Assembly (NCBI GenBank): GCA_021414085.1 | Contig: JAIOPC010000014.1 | Span: 248,001-312,000 of the forward strand | Direction: 5' to 3' | From: Actinomycetes bacterium | GTDB lineage: Bacteria; Actinomycetota; Acidimicrobiia; Acidimicrobiales; Ilumatobacteraceae | Length of the DNA stretch: 64,000 nucleotides | In this document: one piece after another, positions 43,770 to 53,282 of the stretch | How the letters are laid out: each line of letters begins with the position of its first letter | Numbering within the stretch: the stretch's first letter is position 1 | Position numbers and translations under genes: made by a program | The notes under the pieces: model-generated | Databases searched by the model: none | What the model saw: only the letters and a program-made list of their open reading frames with translations | What the model was told of the DNA's origin: nothing

Positions 43770-45161
43770 CTAAAGGTGAATGGTGTACGCCGAAATAGGC
43801 GCGCCCGGCAATGGGCTGAGCTCCATGTAGATGCGAAACGGCTTGCCCGCGCCTCGAACGTCGAAGTCGCCATTTGCGGCCGAGGTCGGCCGTGTAGCGC
43901 CCAGTTGCACGCGGCCGTGAGACGCCACAAGCGCAGCGGCCTGGGCCCGACGGCGATCGAGTGACTCGTCGAGTGCGACGTTGTCCTCGAACAGATCGAA
44001 CGCGACGGCGTCGTCCCAATCGTTCAGCAGGTCGACCAAACGCTGCGCTGCTGATTCCCAAGCAGGCGCTGCGATCGCTGGCTTCGATGGGATAGCACCA
44101 TGTTCGTGCAACGCAGCCAGCAGTCGCATCGTCAGCACGCTCATCGGCGCGTAGAACGTATTCGACAGGGCGATCACCCCCACGCCGCGACCCGCAATCC
44201 AGCGCATGCTGCTGCCGTAGCCGGGCAGTCCGCCGGCGTGAGACACGATGGTTCCCAACGTCGGATCGTCGCGAATGTTCAGCCCGAAGCCGTAGCCGGC
44301 GGGGCACGCTCGGCCGGCCACGGTGTTGATGCCGATGTAGGTGTGCATGCGCTGCATCTCGCGACGCGAGGCAGTCGACAATCCGACAACGGCGTCACCT
44401 TGGTCGGGCTGGCTGTTTGCTGAATCCAACCACGCCACCCACTTCGCCAAGTCGGCGACGGTGGTCCACAATCCGCCCATCGGCGCCAGGTCGCCGTCAC
44501 CGATCGGATCGGGTGTGTCGCGAGTGATCTCGCCGTCTTGCACCCGGTATGGCCGCGCCCAGTTGTCATGCGCTGGTTGTACCCACGTTGTGTCGCGCAT
44601 CGCTAGCGGCGCCAAGAAGCGTTCGTCGATGTGCTGTTGTGCACGGGTGCCGGTAGCCCGCTCGATCGCGCGACCGATCATCGCGTAGCCCAGGTTGCTG
44701 TACTCGTAAGCGCTGTTAGGAAGATGTGCAAACGTCGGGCCGCCGGCGTAGATCGCGTCGATGTCGTTCGGGCTGATATCGAGATGGCGGTCGGCCCATG
44801 CGTCGTCGGTGGCCAAGCCAGACGCCATCGACAGCAGCTGCCGCAGCGTGATCGCTGCTGAACCTGGCGGCCCTACGACGGAGGCCAACTCGGGAGCGTG
44901 GCGTGCGACCGGGTCGTCGAGCAACCACACGCCTTCGTCGCGCAGTGCAAGGACCGTCGCGGCGGTGAAGCTCTTCGTCATCGACGCGATGCGAAAAACG
45001 GACTGTGCAGAAGGAGCAGACCCATCGTCGAGGTTTCCAACGCGACCGTGGTGCACCAGCGCACCCTCGGCGACGACGCCCCACGAGACAGAAGGACAGG
45101 AACCCTCCGCAGCGACGTCCTCCGCTATTCGCTGGAGTTCGGCGATGCAGTCAGGCTTCAT
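43770..45161 (-). CDS. Class C beta-lactamase-like serine hydrolase
   Basis: 463 residues from ATG at 45161, overlapping the thrH stop by 4 bases. Serine-dependent hydrolase fold shown by SMTKSF (S-x-x-K nucleophile, about residue 60), YEYSNLGYAMIG (Y-x-N) and VSHAGGLPGYGS (the KTG-equivalent HxG). No signal peptide, so probably cytoplasmic; a peptidase or esterase role is more likely than drug resistance. The coupling to thrH has no evident metabolic reason. Confidence 0.88.
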   Translation of the reverse strand: MKPDCIAELQRIAEDVAAEGSCPSVSWGVVAEGALVHHGRVGNLDDGSAPSAQSVFRIASMTKSFTAATVLALRDEGVWLLDDPVARHAPELASVVGPPGSAAITLRQLLSMASGLATDDAWADRHLDISPNDIDAIYAGGPTFAHLPNSAYEYSNLGYAMIGRAIERATGTRAQQHIDERFLAPLAMRDTTWVQPAHDNWARPYRVQDGEITRDTPDPIGDGDLAPMGGLWTTVADLAKWVAWLDSANSQPDQGDAVVGLSTASRREMQRMHTYIGINTVAGRACPAGYGFGLNIRDDPTLGTIVSHAGGLPGYGSSMRWIAGRGVGVIALSNTFYAPMSVLTMRLLAALHEHGAIPSKPAIAAPAWESAAQRLVDLLNDWDDAVAFDLFEDNVALDESLDRRRAQAAALVASHGRVQLGATRPTSAANGDFDVRGAGKPFRIYMELSPLPGAPISAYTIHL

Positions 45162-45787
45162 TGGTTTGCGAGGGCATTGCTGATGGCTGCGAACAAGTCG
45201 TCGTAGTTGTTGGTTGGCGGGAACTTCGGGAACTGTGCGGCGATGCTGTCCGGCGCGTGAAACCAGAAACCAGCGTCGGCTGCGCCGAGCATGGCCGCGT
45301 CGTTGTAGGAATCACCAGCCGCAACCACTCGGTAGCGCAGGCTTCGAAAGGCTTCCACCGCGTGCCGTTTCTGGTCGGGCATGCGCAGCGCGTAGTCGAC
45401 GATTCGGTCGTCGCGAACGATGAGCTGGTGGCACAGAATTGCTGGCATGCCCAGCTGCGCCATCAGTGGCGCGGCGAACTGTTCGAACGTGTCGCTGAGG
45501 ATGATCACCTGTGTGCGCGCCTGCAGCCTGTCGAGAAAGTCGCGCGCGCCTTCCATCGGCGCGAGGCCACCGATCACCTCGTGGATCAGGCTCAGCGTCA
45601 GGTTGTGCTCGGCGAGAATCGCCAGCCTGCCCTTCATCAAGACGTCGTAGTCAGGCTCGTCGCGTGTGGTGCGGCGCAAGGCCTCGATGCCGGTGCGTTC
45701 GGCGACTGCAATCCAGATTTCGGGTACCAACACACCCTCCAGGTCGAGGGTCACGATCGTCTGCTGCGGGGTGCTGGCGGTGGTCAT
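45158..45787 (-). CDS. thrH: ThrH-type phosphoserine phosphatase / homoserine phosphotransferase
   Basis: 209 residues. HAD-fold enzyme with nucleophile motif TLDLEGVLVPEIW, DEPDYDVLMKGRLAIL as in ThrH, motif II VIILSDTFEQFAAPLM, the Lys region DQKRHAVEAFRSL and motif III AAGDSYNDAAML. ThrH in Pseudomonas hydrolyses phosphoserine and can transfer the phosphate to homoserine. Here the serine route is the likely one. It diverges from the acyl-CoA ligase with 41 bases between the starts and is coupled to the downstream serine hydrolase. Confidence 0.93.
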   Translation of the reverse strand: MTTASTPQQTIVTLDLEGVLVPEIWIAVAERTGIEALRRTTRDEPDYDVLMKGRLAILAEHNLTLSLIHEVIGGLAPMEGARDFLDRLQARTQVIILSDTFEQFAAPLMAQLGMPAILCHQLIVRDDRIVDYALRMPDQKRHAVEAFRSLRYRVVAAGDSYNDAAMLGAADAGFWFHAPDSIAAQFPKFPPTNNYDDLFAAISNALANQ

Positions 45788-45828
45788 GGTCGCCTATTCT
45801 TCACGGTCTGGACGAGGGGGAGCGAACC

Positions 45829-47460
45829 ATGTTGCAAAGCACGATGCAGGACGACTATCAGCTGGCACTGCTGCCGCTGTTTCGCTATGGGCGGCAAGTG
45901 CATGCGAACAGCAAGATCATCACGTTCACCGGCGACGGCCCCCCGAGCAACGGCTACGTAGAGAGCACGTTTGCACAGGTCGCTGATCGAGCCGATCAGC
46001 TGGCAGCCGCCCTGGCCCGCCTGGGTGTGAAGCAGGGCGACCGGGTCGGCACCTTCATGTGGAACAACCAGACGCACATGGAGGCGTACTTCGCGATCCC
46101 GTGCATGGGTGCCGTGCTGCACACGCTCAACATTCGGCTGTTCCCCGAGCAATTGGCGTTTGTCATTAATCACGCCGACGACAAGGTGATCATCGTCGAT
46201 GCATCGATTGCACCGCTGCTCGCGCGCGTGCGCGACCAGCTACCGAACGTTCAACACATCATCGTCAAAGGTCCCGGCGACGCATCGAGCCTCGGTCCCG
46301 ACATTCTGGATTACGACACACTGCTCGCCGCGGAGAAGACCGGCTACGACTATCCAGAGGTTGCGGAGAACTCTGGGGCGGCCATGTGCTACACGAGTGG
46401 CACTACGGGGAACCCGAAGGGTGTGATGTACAGCCATCGCAGCAGCTATCTGCATGCGCTGATGGTCACCACCACCGCCAACATCGCAATCAGTGAGCGC
46501 GACCGAATGCTGGTGATCGTGCCGATGTTTCACGCCAACGCATGGGGCAGCCCATACGCAGCGTGGATGGTGGGCGCCGACTTGGTGTTTCCGCAGCAGT
46601 TCCTTCAGGCCGCGCCGATTTCACGCATCATCCACGACACGCGGCCAACGCTCACCGGTGCCGTGCCGACGGTCCTCAACGATCTATTGCACAACGCCCC
46701 CGATACCGACATGAGTTGCTTCCGTCTGGTGATGTGCGGTGGCTCGGCTGTGCCGCGTGGTCTGATCGAGGGCTACCGCGATGTCTTCCATGTTCCGATC
46801 GTGCAGGGTTGGGGAATGACCGAGACCAGCCCGGTCTGTGCAATTGCACACCCGCCGAAAGACATGGGTTCGCTCTCGGAAACCGATTGGCGCGTGATGA
46901 CGGGTCGTGTGTTGCCCGGTGTGGAGCTGCGCATCACCGACGACAGTGGCGCGGTGCAACCGTGGGACGGCGTCGCGCTCGGCGAGATCGAAGTTCGTGG
47001 CTCGTGGGTGACTGCCAGCTACTACAACGTCGACGACCCGGCGAAGTTCCACGACGGTTGGCTGCGCACCGGCGATGTCGCCAGCGTGCTGCCCAACGGC
47101 TACGTGATGATCACCGACCGAGCAAAGGACGTCATTAAGTCGGGTGGCGAATGGATCAGCTCAGTCGATCTCGAGAACACGCTGATGGGTCATCCTTCGG
47201 TGCTCGAGGCTGCTGTGTTCGGTGTGCCCGACGATCGATGGGACGAGCGGCCGCTGGCCTGCATCGTGCTCAAGCCGAATGCGGCGGCCAGCGCGGACGA
47301 GTTGCGCACGTGGCTCGCCGACCGCACGGCCAAGTTCTGCGTACCCGAGCGGTGGGCGTTCATCGGCGAAGTGCCCAAGACCAGCGTCGGCAAGTTCGAC
47401 AAGAAGGTGCTGCGCGCACGCCACGGCGCTGGCGACCTAGAGGTCGAGAAGATCGCTTAA
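45829..47460 (+). CDS. Long- or medium-chain fatty-acid-CoA ligase
   Basis: 543 residues from ATG at 45829, with GGGGGAG as ribosome binding site 7 bases upstream. Acyl-adenylate-forming enzyme: P-loop [16 protein letters not shown] (about residue 188), [10 protein letters not shown] (A5-type motif), the hinge [21 protein letters not shown], and the catalytic-lysine region [11 protein letters not shown] near the end. Activates a fatty acid to its CoA ester; chain length cannot be read. Ends 4 bases from the convergent paiB-like gene. The frame is open further upstream but only as a shadow of thrH. Confidence 0.94.
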   Translation: MLQSTMQDDYQLALLPLFRYGRQVHANSKIITFTGDGPPSNGYVESTFAQVADRADQLAAALARLGVKQGDRVGTFMWNNQTHMEAYFAIPCMGAVLHTLNIRLFPEQLAFVINHADDKVIIVDASIAPLLARVRDQLPNVQHIIVKGPGDASSLGPDILDYDTLLAAEKTGYDYPEVAENSGAAMCYTSGTTGNPKGVMYSHRSSYLHALMVTTTANIAISERDRMLVIVPMFHANAWGSPYAAWMVGADLVFPQQFLQAAPISRIIHDTRPTLTGAVPTVLNDLLHNAPDTDMSCFRLVMCGGSAVPRGLIEGYRDVFHVPIVQGWGMTETSPVCAIAHPPKDMGSLSETDWRVMTGRVLPGVELRITDDSGAVQPWDGVALGEIEVRGSWVTASYYNVDDPAKFHDGWLRTGDVASVLPNGYVMITDRAKDVIKSGGEWISSVDLENTLMGHPSVLEAAVFGVPDDRWDERPLACIVLKPNAAASADELRTWLADRTAKFCVPERWAFIGEVPKTSVGKFDKKVLRARHGAGDLEVEKIA

Positions 47461-47464
47461 TCGT

Positions 47465-48064
47465 TCAGAGCGAACGCATCTGCTGCGCGACTAGTTGCTG
47501 TTGCGGGTCGCCCAGCCCGAGCGCGTTGCGCACGCCATCCAGATTGTCGCCGCTCTGGTTTTGGCTCAGCTTGCGCTTGCCTTCGACCGCTAGGTCGACC
47601 AGCTCGATCCCGACGATTCGGCCCATCAGCGCGGCTGTGTAGTCCGCGGGTGCGTCGGCGACGCGCCACGGCCGCGGTTGCGCTGCCTCAAACGTGTCAG
47701 TGAGCAGCGTCACAACGGCGAGCTTCCAGTCGTCGTCATCGTGAATCTGCAGCGTGCCGTGCACGTGAACCGTTGTGTAGTTCCAAGTCGGAACCACGCG
47801 ACCGTGTTCCGCCTTACTCGGATACCAGTTCGGGCTGACGTACGCGTTTGGACCGGTGAAGATGGCGAGCGCGCCGCCTGGGTGCTGCCAAAGTTGGTTT
47901 GGTCGCGCAACGTGCCCCACCAGGCTGCTGCCTCGGCGAATCATCGGTACGGGTGTTGCGAACAACCCATCAGGCGTTGCGACGACAATCTGCGCCAGCG
48001 GATTTGCATCGATAATCGCTTGCGACTCCGCATCGTCGGCCTCGAAGTCGGGCTTGTTGTACAT
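47465..48064 (-). CDS. PaiB-type FMN-binding protein
   Basis: 199 residues from ATG at 48064. The family signature is MYNKPDFEADDAESQAIIDA at the N-terminus, then LVGHVARPNQLW, SPNWYPSKAEHGRVVPTWNY and the C-terminal IVGIELVDLAVEGKRKLSQN. Members bind FMN in a split-barrel fold. Bacillus PaiB was described as a negative regulator of sporulation and degradative genes, but a flavin-reductase or heme-related role is also proposed. It begins 2 bases after the pepN stop, so the two are probably one operon. The frame stays open into the pepN gene, but that is a shadow. Confidence 0.9.
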   Translation of the reverse strand: MYNKPDFEADDAESQAIIDANPLAQIVVATPDGLFATPVPMIRRGSSLVGHVARPNQLWQHPGGALAIFTGPNAYVSPNWYPSKAEHGRVVPTWNYTTVHVHGTLQIHDDDDWKLAVVTLLTDTFEAAQPRPWRVADAPADYTAALMGRIVGIELVDLAVEGKRKLSQNQSGDNLDGVRNALGLGDPQQQLVAQQMRSL

Positions 48065-48066
48065 CC

Positions 48067-50613
48067 TCAGTGATCGCTGGCAAGCGCGGTGGCGAGTCGT
48101 TCGTTCTCGCGTTCGCGCAGCGCCGAATTCACGCGCTGGCGTTCCAGGATCTGATCGAGTGTCTTCGCGCCTTGCGGGATCGGATGCTCGCTGAAGAAGC
48201 TCTGCACGTCGGCGACCGTGGCGGGGGCAGTCAGCGTTTTCACCGGATCGATCATGCGCACGATCGTGTTGCCGGGGAATTTGTCGTTGGCTGTTTGCCA
48301 TTCGCGCCGCACCTGACCCCACGCCATCTCGCCGTGGCGACGATTGGCGATGCAACGGTTCAGCAGGAAGGGAGCATTCTGCGTCTTGACTTCGCCCGAG
48401 AAGGCAAGATCGATCGTGCGTTGCACTTGCGCGGCCTGCGGAAAGTCCGCCAGCGCGTACATAAACCGCAACTCCTCTTGCGGTGTCGTGGCAGTGCGGA
48501 AGTTGGAGAGGTACTGCTCGTAGTCGGCGTCGGTGCCTACGGCGGCGATGGCATTCGTCGCGCTGGCAACCAACTCCGCGTCGGCTGCTGCAGCGCCGGC
48601 ACCCTGCGCAAGAATCGTGCGGCACCGGGCCTGCGCGTCGGGATCGTTGCCCAGCACGGCCAACGTGTTCAGCAGCAGACCGCGCAACTTGGCGCGTAGA
48701 TCGCCTTCGCCGGCGACCGGGTTCCAGCCAATGTCGGTAATCACCGGTCCCACGAGCGCTGCGACGCGACGCTGCAGCGCGACTTCGGCGTCGCCTTCCA
48801 CCAAACGACTCACACCCTTGAGCCCGATCACGATCGCCTGCCACACCGCTAGCTCGCGATCGGCGGCGAAACCTTCGGCAAAGGTCAGGAAGTCGGCGGC
48901 AGCCAGGCGCCCGGCGACAACTTCGTTCCATGCATCGTCGACCAGGTTGTACCGATCGATGATGGTGAGCTTCGGCAACTCGCGCTGCAGGCGCGCCCGC
49001 AACGCATCGTCGTAGGCGACGCGCATGAAGCCATGCCCGCCGGCGTTTACGACGACCGAGCTTTCCGACGACGGCAGATCGACGCGCAGTTGCGGACTGT
49101 CGAGCAGCACCTTCGAGTTCACGCCATCGATGCACAGATGGACAGGCACGACGAACACCGTCGGGTCATCCGTTTCGCCGTAAGCGAAGCGTTGTTGGGC
49201 AAGCACAAGCGTGTTGCCATCGAGGCGCGCCGCGACGAGTGGGTACCCGGGCTGCCAGATCCAGCTGTCCATCAGTTTGCGCACGGGTGTGGCGGGGTTG
49301 GCTTCTTCGATCGCGTCCCACAAGTCGCCCGTTTCGGTGTTGCCGTACTCGTGCTTGGACAAGTAGTGGCTGACACCCGCGCGAAACTCCGGCTCGCCGA
49401 GGTACTGCTCGAGCATGCGCAGCAGCGAGCCGCCCTTTTGGTACGTGAGCACATCGAACATGCCGTCGCAATCAGCGGGAGCTTCGACGGGGAACTCGAC
49501 GCTGCGGGTGCTGGCGAGCGAATCGACTTCGAACGCCGCGCTGCGCTCGAGACTAAACGTGGTCCAGCGCAACCAGTCGGGGCGATACGCCTCGCAGCAA
49601 GCAATCTCCATGAACGTGGCGAAGGCTTCATTCAGCCAGATGCCATTCCACCACTTCATCGTCACTAGGTCGCCGAACCACATGTGCGCAACTTCGTGGG
49701 CAACAACGTCGGCGAGCGTTTGCAACTCGTACTGCGTGGCAGTGGCCGGATCGGCAAGCAACAGGCTTTCCCGGAACGTGATGCACCCGAGGTTTTCCAT
49801 CGCGCCGGCAGCAAAGTCGGGGAGCGCGAGCATGTCGCACTTCTGGGTCGGGTACGGGATGCCGTAAAACTCTTGGTACCACGTGATCGAGAAGGCGCCG
49901 ACGTCGAGCCCGAACGCGGTGAGGTCGCCCTTGCCGGGAACATGGATGATGCGCAACGGAATCGGGTTGTCGGCGTCGCCGGTGCGCGGCACCATCACCG
50001 GTTCGGTGGCCGACAACGGGCCGACCACGAAGGCCACGAGGTAGGTGCTCATCGGCATCGTTTCCGCGAAGCGCACCGCAACCTTGGCTGGCCCTTCGCC
50101 GACATGCTCGGCACGCTCGATCTCGGGCCCGTTTGATACGGCCAGCAGGTGTGGCTCGATGATCAACGTGATGTCAAACACCGCTTTGAAATCGGGTTCG
50201 TCGAAGCACGGAAACGCACGTCGACAATCGGTGGCTTGCATCTGCGTGGTCGCGATTACCTGCTCGACGCCGTCAGCGTCGAGGTAGGTACTGCGATACC
50301 AACCGTGCAGCTTGTCGTTCAGAATTCCCGAGAAGGTGATCTCAATCGCGGTCGCGCCTTGTTCTTGTGCCGCGAGAATCTCCAGGCGCTCGGTGGCCTC
50401 ATGTAAGGCGAAGGGCACTGATTGCCCGTCGAGCTTGACCTCGCTGACTTCGAGCTCGATTGCGTTGAGAACGATGCGCTCGACGGCTTCATTGACGGTG
50501 GCATCGATGATCACGTGGCCAACGAAGGTGGCCGCCGCGAGGTTCGGCTCTAGCGCCAGCGTGTAGCGGTGGGGCACAACGGCGCGTGGCAGGCGGTAAG
50601 GGTTGTCATTCAC
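48067..50613 (-). CDS. pepN: Aminopeptidase N, M1 family
   Basis: 848 residues from GTG at 50613. Removes N-terminal amino acids from peptides in the cytoplasm using zinc. The exopeptidase motif GAMEN is at about 268-272 and the zinc site HEVAHMWFGDLV starts at residue 306 with the third ligand in NEAFATFMEI. A C-terminal ERAP1-like domain completes the fold. A TACGCT box lies 8 bases before the GTG and no Shine-Dalgarno is seen, so the message may be leaderless. An in-frame extension to 51645 exists but lies wholly inside the divergent pfkB-type gene. Confidence 0.95.
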   Translation of the reverse strand: MNDNPYRLPRAVVPHRYTLALEPNLAAATFVGHVIIDATVNEAVERIVLNAIELEVSEVKLDGQSVPFALHEATERLEILAAQEQGATAIEITFSGILNDKLHGWYRSTYLDADGVEQVIATTQMQATDCRRAFPCFDEPDFKAVFDITLIIEPHLLAVSNGPEIERAEHVGEGPAKVAVRFAETMPMSTYLVAFVVGPLSATEPVMVPRTGDADNPIPLRIIHVPGKGDLTAFGLDVGAFSITWYQEFYGIPYPTQKCDMLALPDFAAGAMENLGCITFRESLLLADPATATQYELQTLADVVAHEVAHMWFGDLVTMKWWNGIWLNEAFATFMEIACCEAYRPDWLRWTTFSLERSAAFEVDSLASTRSVEFPVEAPADCDGMFDVLTYQKGGSLLRMLEQYLGEPEFRAGVSHYLSKHEYGNTETGDLWDAIEEANPATPVRKLMDSWIWQPGYPLVAARLDGNTLVLAQQRFAYGETDDPTVFVVPVHLCIDGVNSKVLLDSPQLRVDLPSSESSVVVNAGGHGFMRVAYDDALRARLQRELPKLTIIDRYNLVDDAWNEVVAGRLAAADFLTFAEGFAADRELAVWQAIVIGLKGVSRLVEGDAEVALQRRVAALVGPVITDIGWNPVAGEGDLRAKLRGLLLNTLAVLGNDPDAQARCRTILAQGAGAAAADAELVASATNAIAAVGTDADYEQYLSNFRTATTPQEELRFMYALADFPQAAQVQRTIDLAFSGEVKTQNAPFLLNRCIANRRHGEMAWGQVRREWQTANDKFPGNTIVRMIDPVKTLTAPATVADVQSFFSEHPIPQGAKTLDQILERQRVNSALRERENERLATALASDH

Positions 50614-50621
50614 AGACCGGG

Positions 50622-50627
50622 AGCGTA
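50622..50627 (-). promoter_or_regulatory. -10 box for pepN
   Basis: TACGCT on the minus strand, 8 bases before the GTG at 50613. Confidence 0.4.
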
Positions 50628-50677
50628 CCCGGGCGAATTGACCTGGATCGGAGCCGATTAAGGGCTTGCTGGCCTTG

Positions 50678-50683
50678 TAGGGT
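50678..50683 (+). promoter_or_regulatory. -10 box for PfkB-family kinase gene
   Basis: TAGGGT, 8 bases before the GTG at 50692. Together with the pepN box it leaves about 50 bases between two divergent -10 elements. Confidence 0.4.
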
Positions 50684-50691
50684 TTCTCAAC

Positions 50692-51690
50692 GTGCCTGCC
50701 CCCAAGCCCGGCGTTGCCTCGTTGTACGACGTAGTTGGCATCGGCAATGCCTTGGTCGACGTAATCAGCCACGCCGACGACGGTTTCATTGCTCGCCACG
50801 AGTTGGCGAAGGGCTCGATGACCCTGGTCGACACTGATCGTGCGCTGTACCTGTATCAGGCGCTCGGGACGGCCATTGAGATGAGCGGCGGATCTGCTGC
50901 CAACACGGTGACAGGCGTCGCGTCTTTCGGTGGTCGTGCTGCCTACATCGGAAAGGTGAGCGACGACGAACTCGGTCGCGTGTTCGGCCACGACATGCGG
51001 GCCGTCGGCGTACAGTTCCGACCTGGCGCGGCGGTGGAAGACACGCCGACCGGGCGCTGCATCATTGTCGTCACGCCCGATGCCGAGCGAACGATGAACA
51101 CATACCTCGGTGTGTCGTCGTTGCTCTGCCCGCCCGACATCGACCTGCCAACGGTGGCCGCTGGCAAAGTGCTGTACATGGAGGGTTACCTGTTCGACCG
51201 GCCGCATGCAAAGGCTGCATTCCGTCTGGCCGCGGCGACAGCCCACGAGCACCATCGGCAAGTTTCGCTCACGCTCAGCGACTCGTTCTGTGTCGATCGC
51301 CATCGCGACGACTTCCGCTCGTTGGTCGCCGACGAGGTCGACATCCTGTTCGGCAACAGCGACGAGCTGATGTCGCTCTATCAGGTGAACACGTTCGACG
51401 AAGCCGTGCAGGCAGTGCAGAAGGACTGCGACTTGGCGGTCATCACGGTCGGCCCCGAGGGTTGCTACATCGTGCAGCGCGACGCCGTGCTGACGGCACC
51501 TGCGGAAGACGTGAAGGAAGTGCTGGACACGACGGGTGCAGGCGACCTGTTTGCCGCTGGCTTCTTGTTCGGGTACACCCGCGACTATCCACTGCACCAT
51601 TGCGCCAAGCTGGGCGCCATCGCGGCGGCCGAGGTGATTTCGCACGTCGGCCCGCGTCCATTGGTCGAGCTGAAGTCGCTGCTGCCGTGA
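50692..51690 (+). CDS. PfkB-family sugar/nucleoside kinase, adenosine-kinase-like
   Basis: 332 residues from GTG at 50692. Ribokinase-fold kinase: VVGIGNALVDVISHADDGF at the start, SGGSAANTVTGVASFGGRAA, the anion-hole motif DTTGAGDLFAAGFLFGYTRD near residue 281, and VISHVGPRP at the end. The nucleoside-salvage neighbours (pmmB-type mutase, upp, add, nucleoside importer) make adenosine kinase, or ribokinase, the best guesses. Its stop overlaps the mutase GTG by 4 bases, so the two are one operon. Confidence 0.88.
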   Translation: MPAPKPGVASLYDVVGIGNALVDVISHADDGFIARHELAKGSMTLVDTDRALYLYQALGTAIEMSGGSAANTVTGVASFGGRAAYIGKVSDDELGRVFGHDMRAVGVQFRPGAAVEDTPTGRCIIVVTPDAERTMNTYLGVSSLLCPPDIDLPTVAAGKVLYMEGYLFDRPHAKAAFRLAAATAHEHHRQVSLTLSDSFCVDRHRDDFRSLVADEVDILFGNSDELMSLYQVNTFDEAVQAVQKDCDLAVITVGPEGCYIVQRDAVLTAPAEDVKEVLDTTGAGDLFAAGFLFGYTRDYPLHHCAKLGAIAAAEVISHVGPRPLVELKSLLP

Positions 51691-53276
51691 GCGACGTTGC
51701 CAGCAGAGCGGCGGCGTGGCTGGCAGCCGAGCCGGACGGCGACATGCGCGAAGAACTTGCTGCGCTGCTGAAAGGTCCTGCCGACGAGTTGCAAGCGCGG
51801 TTCACCGGTCGACTCCAATTCGGTACGGCTGGTCTGCGGGGCGCGGTGGGTGCTGGCCCGCTACGCATGAACCGCCTCGTCGTTCAACAAGCCGCTGCCG
51901 GGCTCGTGGACTATCTGCTTGCGCACGTTCCCAACGCCGCTGAGCAAGGTGTGATTATCGGCTTCGACGCGCGCCGTAAGAGCGATGTGTTCGCCAGTGA
52001 CACCGCCCGCGTCTGCGCAGCTCGTGGTGTGAAGGCGATGTTGTTTCCGCACATCGTCCCAACTCCAGTGCTGGCGTGGAACGTCACCGAAGTAAACGCC
52101 GCGGCCGGTGTGATGGTGACCGCGTCGCACAACCCGCCCGCCGACAATGGATACAAGGTGTATCTCGGCACCGGTTCCCAAATCGTGTCGCCGGTCGACA
52201 GCGAGATCACCGCCTTCATCGACAAAGTCGACCCTTGTGCAGTTCAGTTGTCCGCCGTCGACGATCCGCTGATCACCACGCTGGGCGACGATCGTGTCGC
52301 CGCCTACCTGGCGTTCGTGCCGACAGCCCGCTTGTGCCCACAGGTTCCTGGGGTTCAGGTCGCGTACACCGCGATGCACGGTGTCGGCGGCGCGACCTTG
52401 CTCGCAGCTTTCGAAGGTGCCGGGCTACCGGCGCCGGCGGTGGTTGCCGAGCAGCAACAACCCGATGGAACGTTCCCGACGGTCCCGTTCCCAAACCCGG
52501 AGGAACCGGGCGCGATGGATCTGCTGATGGCACGCGCCGCAGCGGTTGGCGCACAAGTTGCGCTGGCGAACGATCCCGACGCCGATCGACTTGGCGCCGC
52601 CATTCCGACTGCGGACGGCGGATGGCGTCGGCTCGGAGGCGACGAGATCGGCTGGCTGCTCGCCGATCACATCTTGCGTCACACATCGGGCGACGATCGA
52701 CTGGTCGTGACGACGCTCGTGTCGTCGTCGCTGCTTGCGCGAATGGCTGCTGCGCACGGTGTGGCATGCGAGGAGACGTTCACCGGTTTCAAGTGGATCG
52801 CGCACACGGTGCTGGCAAACCCGACTCGCCGATTTGTGTTTGGTTACGAGCAGGCGCTCGGCTACCTCGTGTGCGGCCAACCGCTCGACAAGGACGGCAT
52901 TACAGCCGCGGTGATGATGGCCGAAGTCGCCGCGCTTGCCGCTGCTGAAGGCGTGACCGTGCAAGACCGACTCGACGAGATCGCGGCGACCTACGGGCGC
53001 CACATCATGGCCGATCGTTCGGTACACATGCCGCCCACCGACGGCGCCGCGGCCGTAGCGCGCCTACGGGCCGCCCCGCCTACGGAGGTCGGTGGCAGCG
53101 CCGTGACCTCGGTGCGATGGTTTGAGGAGGCGGGGTTGTTACGCCTTGAGTTGGGCGAGAACCTGCGTCTGCAAGTGCGCCCAAGCGGCACCGAGCCGAA
53201 GGTCAAGCTCTACGGCGAAGGAATCGCTGTCGATCCAGCGCCGTTGCTCGAGCAGCTGGCCGCCCTGCTCGCCTGA
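51687..53276 (+). CDS. pmmB: PmmB/PGM2-type phosphomutase, likely phosphopentomutase
   Basis: 529 residues from GTG at 51687. Alpha-D-phosphohexomutase fold: FGTAGLRGAVGAGPLRMN, the phosphoserine loop TASHNPPADNGYKVYLGTG, the metal loop LANDPDADRLGAAI, the sugar loop FGYEQALGYLV and the phosphate loop VRPSGTEPKVKLY. Members of this PGM2/PmmB branch can act on ribose 1-phosphate as phosphopentomutases. That fits a nucleoside-salvage region: in mycobacteria pmmB also lies beside upp and add. Phosphomannomutase activity remains possible. The 3' end is 6 bases from upp (convergent). Confidence 0.9.
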   Translation: MSDVASRAAAWLAAEPDGDMREELAALLKGPADELQARFTGRLQFGTAGLRGAVGAGPLRMNRLVVQQAAAGLVDYLLAHVPNAAEQGVIIGFDARRKSDVFASDTARVCAARGVKAMLFPHIVPTPVLAWNVTEVNAAAGVMVTASHNPPADNGYKVYLGTGSQIVSPVDSEITAFIDKVDPCAVQLSAVDDPLITTLGDDRVAAYLAFVPTARLCPQVPGVQVAYTAMHGVGGATLLAAFEGAGLPAPAVVAEQQQPDGTFPTVPFPNPEEPGAMDLLMARAAAVGAQVALANDPDADRLGAAIPTADGGWRRLGGDEIGWLLADHILRHTSGDDRLVVTTLVSSSLLARMAAAHGVACEETFTGFKWIAHTVLANPTRRFVFGYEQALGYLVCGQPLDKDGITAAVMMAEVAALAAAEGVTVQDRLDEIAATYGRHIMADRSVHMPPTDGAAAVARLRAAPPTEVGGSAVTSVRWFEEAGLLRLELGENLRLQVRPSGTEPKVKLYGEGIAVDPAPLLEQLAALLA

Positions 53277-53282
53277 ACGGCC

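Noticed and set aside
43770-45161. A beta-lactamase antibiotic-resistance gene
   Set aside because: The protein has the general serine hydrolase motifs but no signal peptide and no specific resistance family features; a housekeeping hydrolase is more likely.
47465-49135. A 556-codon minus-strand frame reading from paiB into pepN
   Set aside because: Only codons from 48064 downward match a family; the remainder is the wrong frame of pepN.
48067-51645. An in-frame extension of pepN to 51645
   Set aside because: It lies opposite the PfkB-family kinase gene and has no aminopeptidase similarity; GTG at 50613 begins the conserved part.
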